Positions 5,242 through 5,318 of a stretch of DNA of 5,318 nucleotides are shown here, one piece after another (the stretch's first letter is position 1; the number at the start of each line of letters is the position of its first letter). The notes beneath the pieces were generated by a model, which saw only the letters and a program-made list of their open reading frames with translations, was not told the origin of the DNA and ran no database searches. A program made the translations under genes and the position numbers. The DNA comes from Candidatus Moraniibacteriota bacterium (GTDB taxonomy: Bacteria > Patescibacteriota > Minisyncoccia > Moranbacterales > GCA-2747515), in contig JALWAF010000171.1 in assembly GCA_027016355.1 (NCBI GenBank), positions 1-5,318 of the forward strand, given 5' to 3'.

Positions 5242-5318
5242 TTAGTTATTTTTTACATTTTCATTTTCCAATTCATCCCTTGAAATTTCTGTATAAGTGT
5301 ATGTATCTACAATATCAT
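5242..5318 (-). CDS. C-terminal tail of an unidentified protein (start outside the window)
   Basis: Reading minus from the window edge, one frame stays open for 24 residues to a TAA at 5242-5244. It begins DIVDTYTYTEISRDE and ends with an Asn-, Glu- and Lys-rich tail. The composition is protein-like and acidic, as expected of a C-terminal end, and the other two minus frames meet stops early. It is too short to assign. It sits 106 bp upstream of pth on the same strand. Confidence 0.45.
   Translation of the reverse strand, partial: DIVDTYTYTEISRDELENENVKNN

Noticed and set aside
1..5318. Alternative genetic code with UGA as glycine or tryptophan
   Set aside because: TGA ends the NYN and pth genes at the expected protein lengths, and the recognised genes contain no in-frame TGA; tryptophan is read from TGG.
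1..5318. CRISPR array, tRNA or rRNA genes, transposase
   Set aside because: No regularly spaced direct repeats, no tRNA-like cloverleaf segments and no transposase motifs were seen in the spacers or genes.

Overview
The window is AT-rich, gene-dense bacterial DNA that uses TGA as a stop codon (it ends two of the genes). It carries three recognisable housekeeping genes on the minus strand: topA (its C-terminal end lies outside the window), dprA and pth. The plus strand carries three less familiar genes: two small membrane proteins and a NYN-domain nuclease-like protein. The low GC, compact spacing and mix of core information-processing genes with a DUF88/NYN protein and unknown membrane proteins suggest a small-genome lineage such as Candidate Phyla Radiation (Patescibacteria). 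That placement is an inference from style, not from a marker gene. Using UGA as stop argues against the Gracilibacteria/SR1 code, in which UGA is glycine.

Layout. Positions 1-1562 (minus) encode the first 520 residues of DNA topoisomerase I. Positions 1563-1847 form a spacer with a decayed palindromic repeat (1581-1692) and a strong plus-strand promoter (1758-1786). Positions 1848-2608 (plus) hold a two-gene cassette: a 190-residue multi-spanning membrane protein, then a 55-residue membrane protein with a CPVCG motif. A good intrinsic terminator (2623-2666) closes it. The cassette sits between topA and dprA, which in many bacteria are neighbours on the same strand. dprA (2665-3783, minus) carries a perfect 28-bp palindrome read in frame through the linker before its C-terminal domain.

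Positions 3784-4001 are the divergent spacer between dprA and the NYN gene. This spacer holds a 24-bp inverted repeat with a 78-nt centre, and the centre contains a pyrimidine run complementary to the NYN gene's ribosome binding site. The NYN gene (4002-4553, plus) and pth (4572-5135, minus) converge on a shared hairpin. The last 77 bases hold the C-terminal tail of another minus-strand gene.

Functionally, topA (supercoil relaxation), dprA (RecA loading on incoming single-stranded DNA) and pth (peptidyl-tRNA recycling) are independent core functions. The plus-strand genes look accessory, and they alone have strong Shine-Dalgarno sequences. The most interesting signals are the palindrome inside dprA, the structured leader of the NYN gene, and the self-contained membrane-protein cassette.
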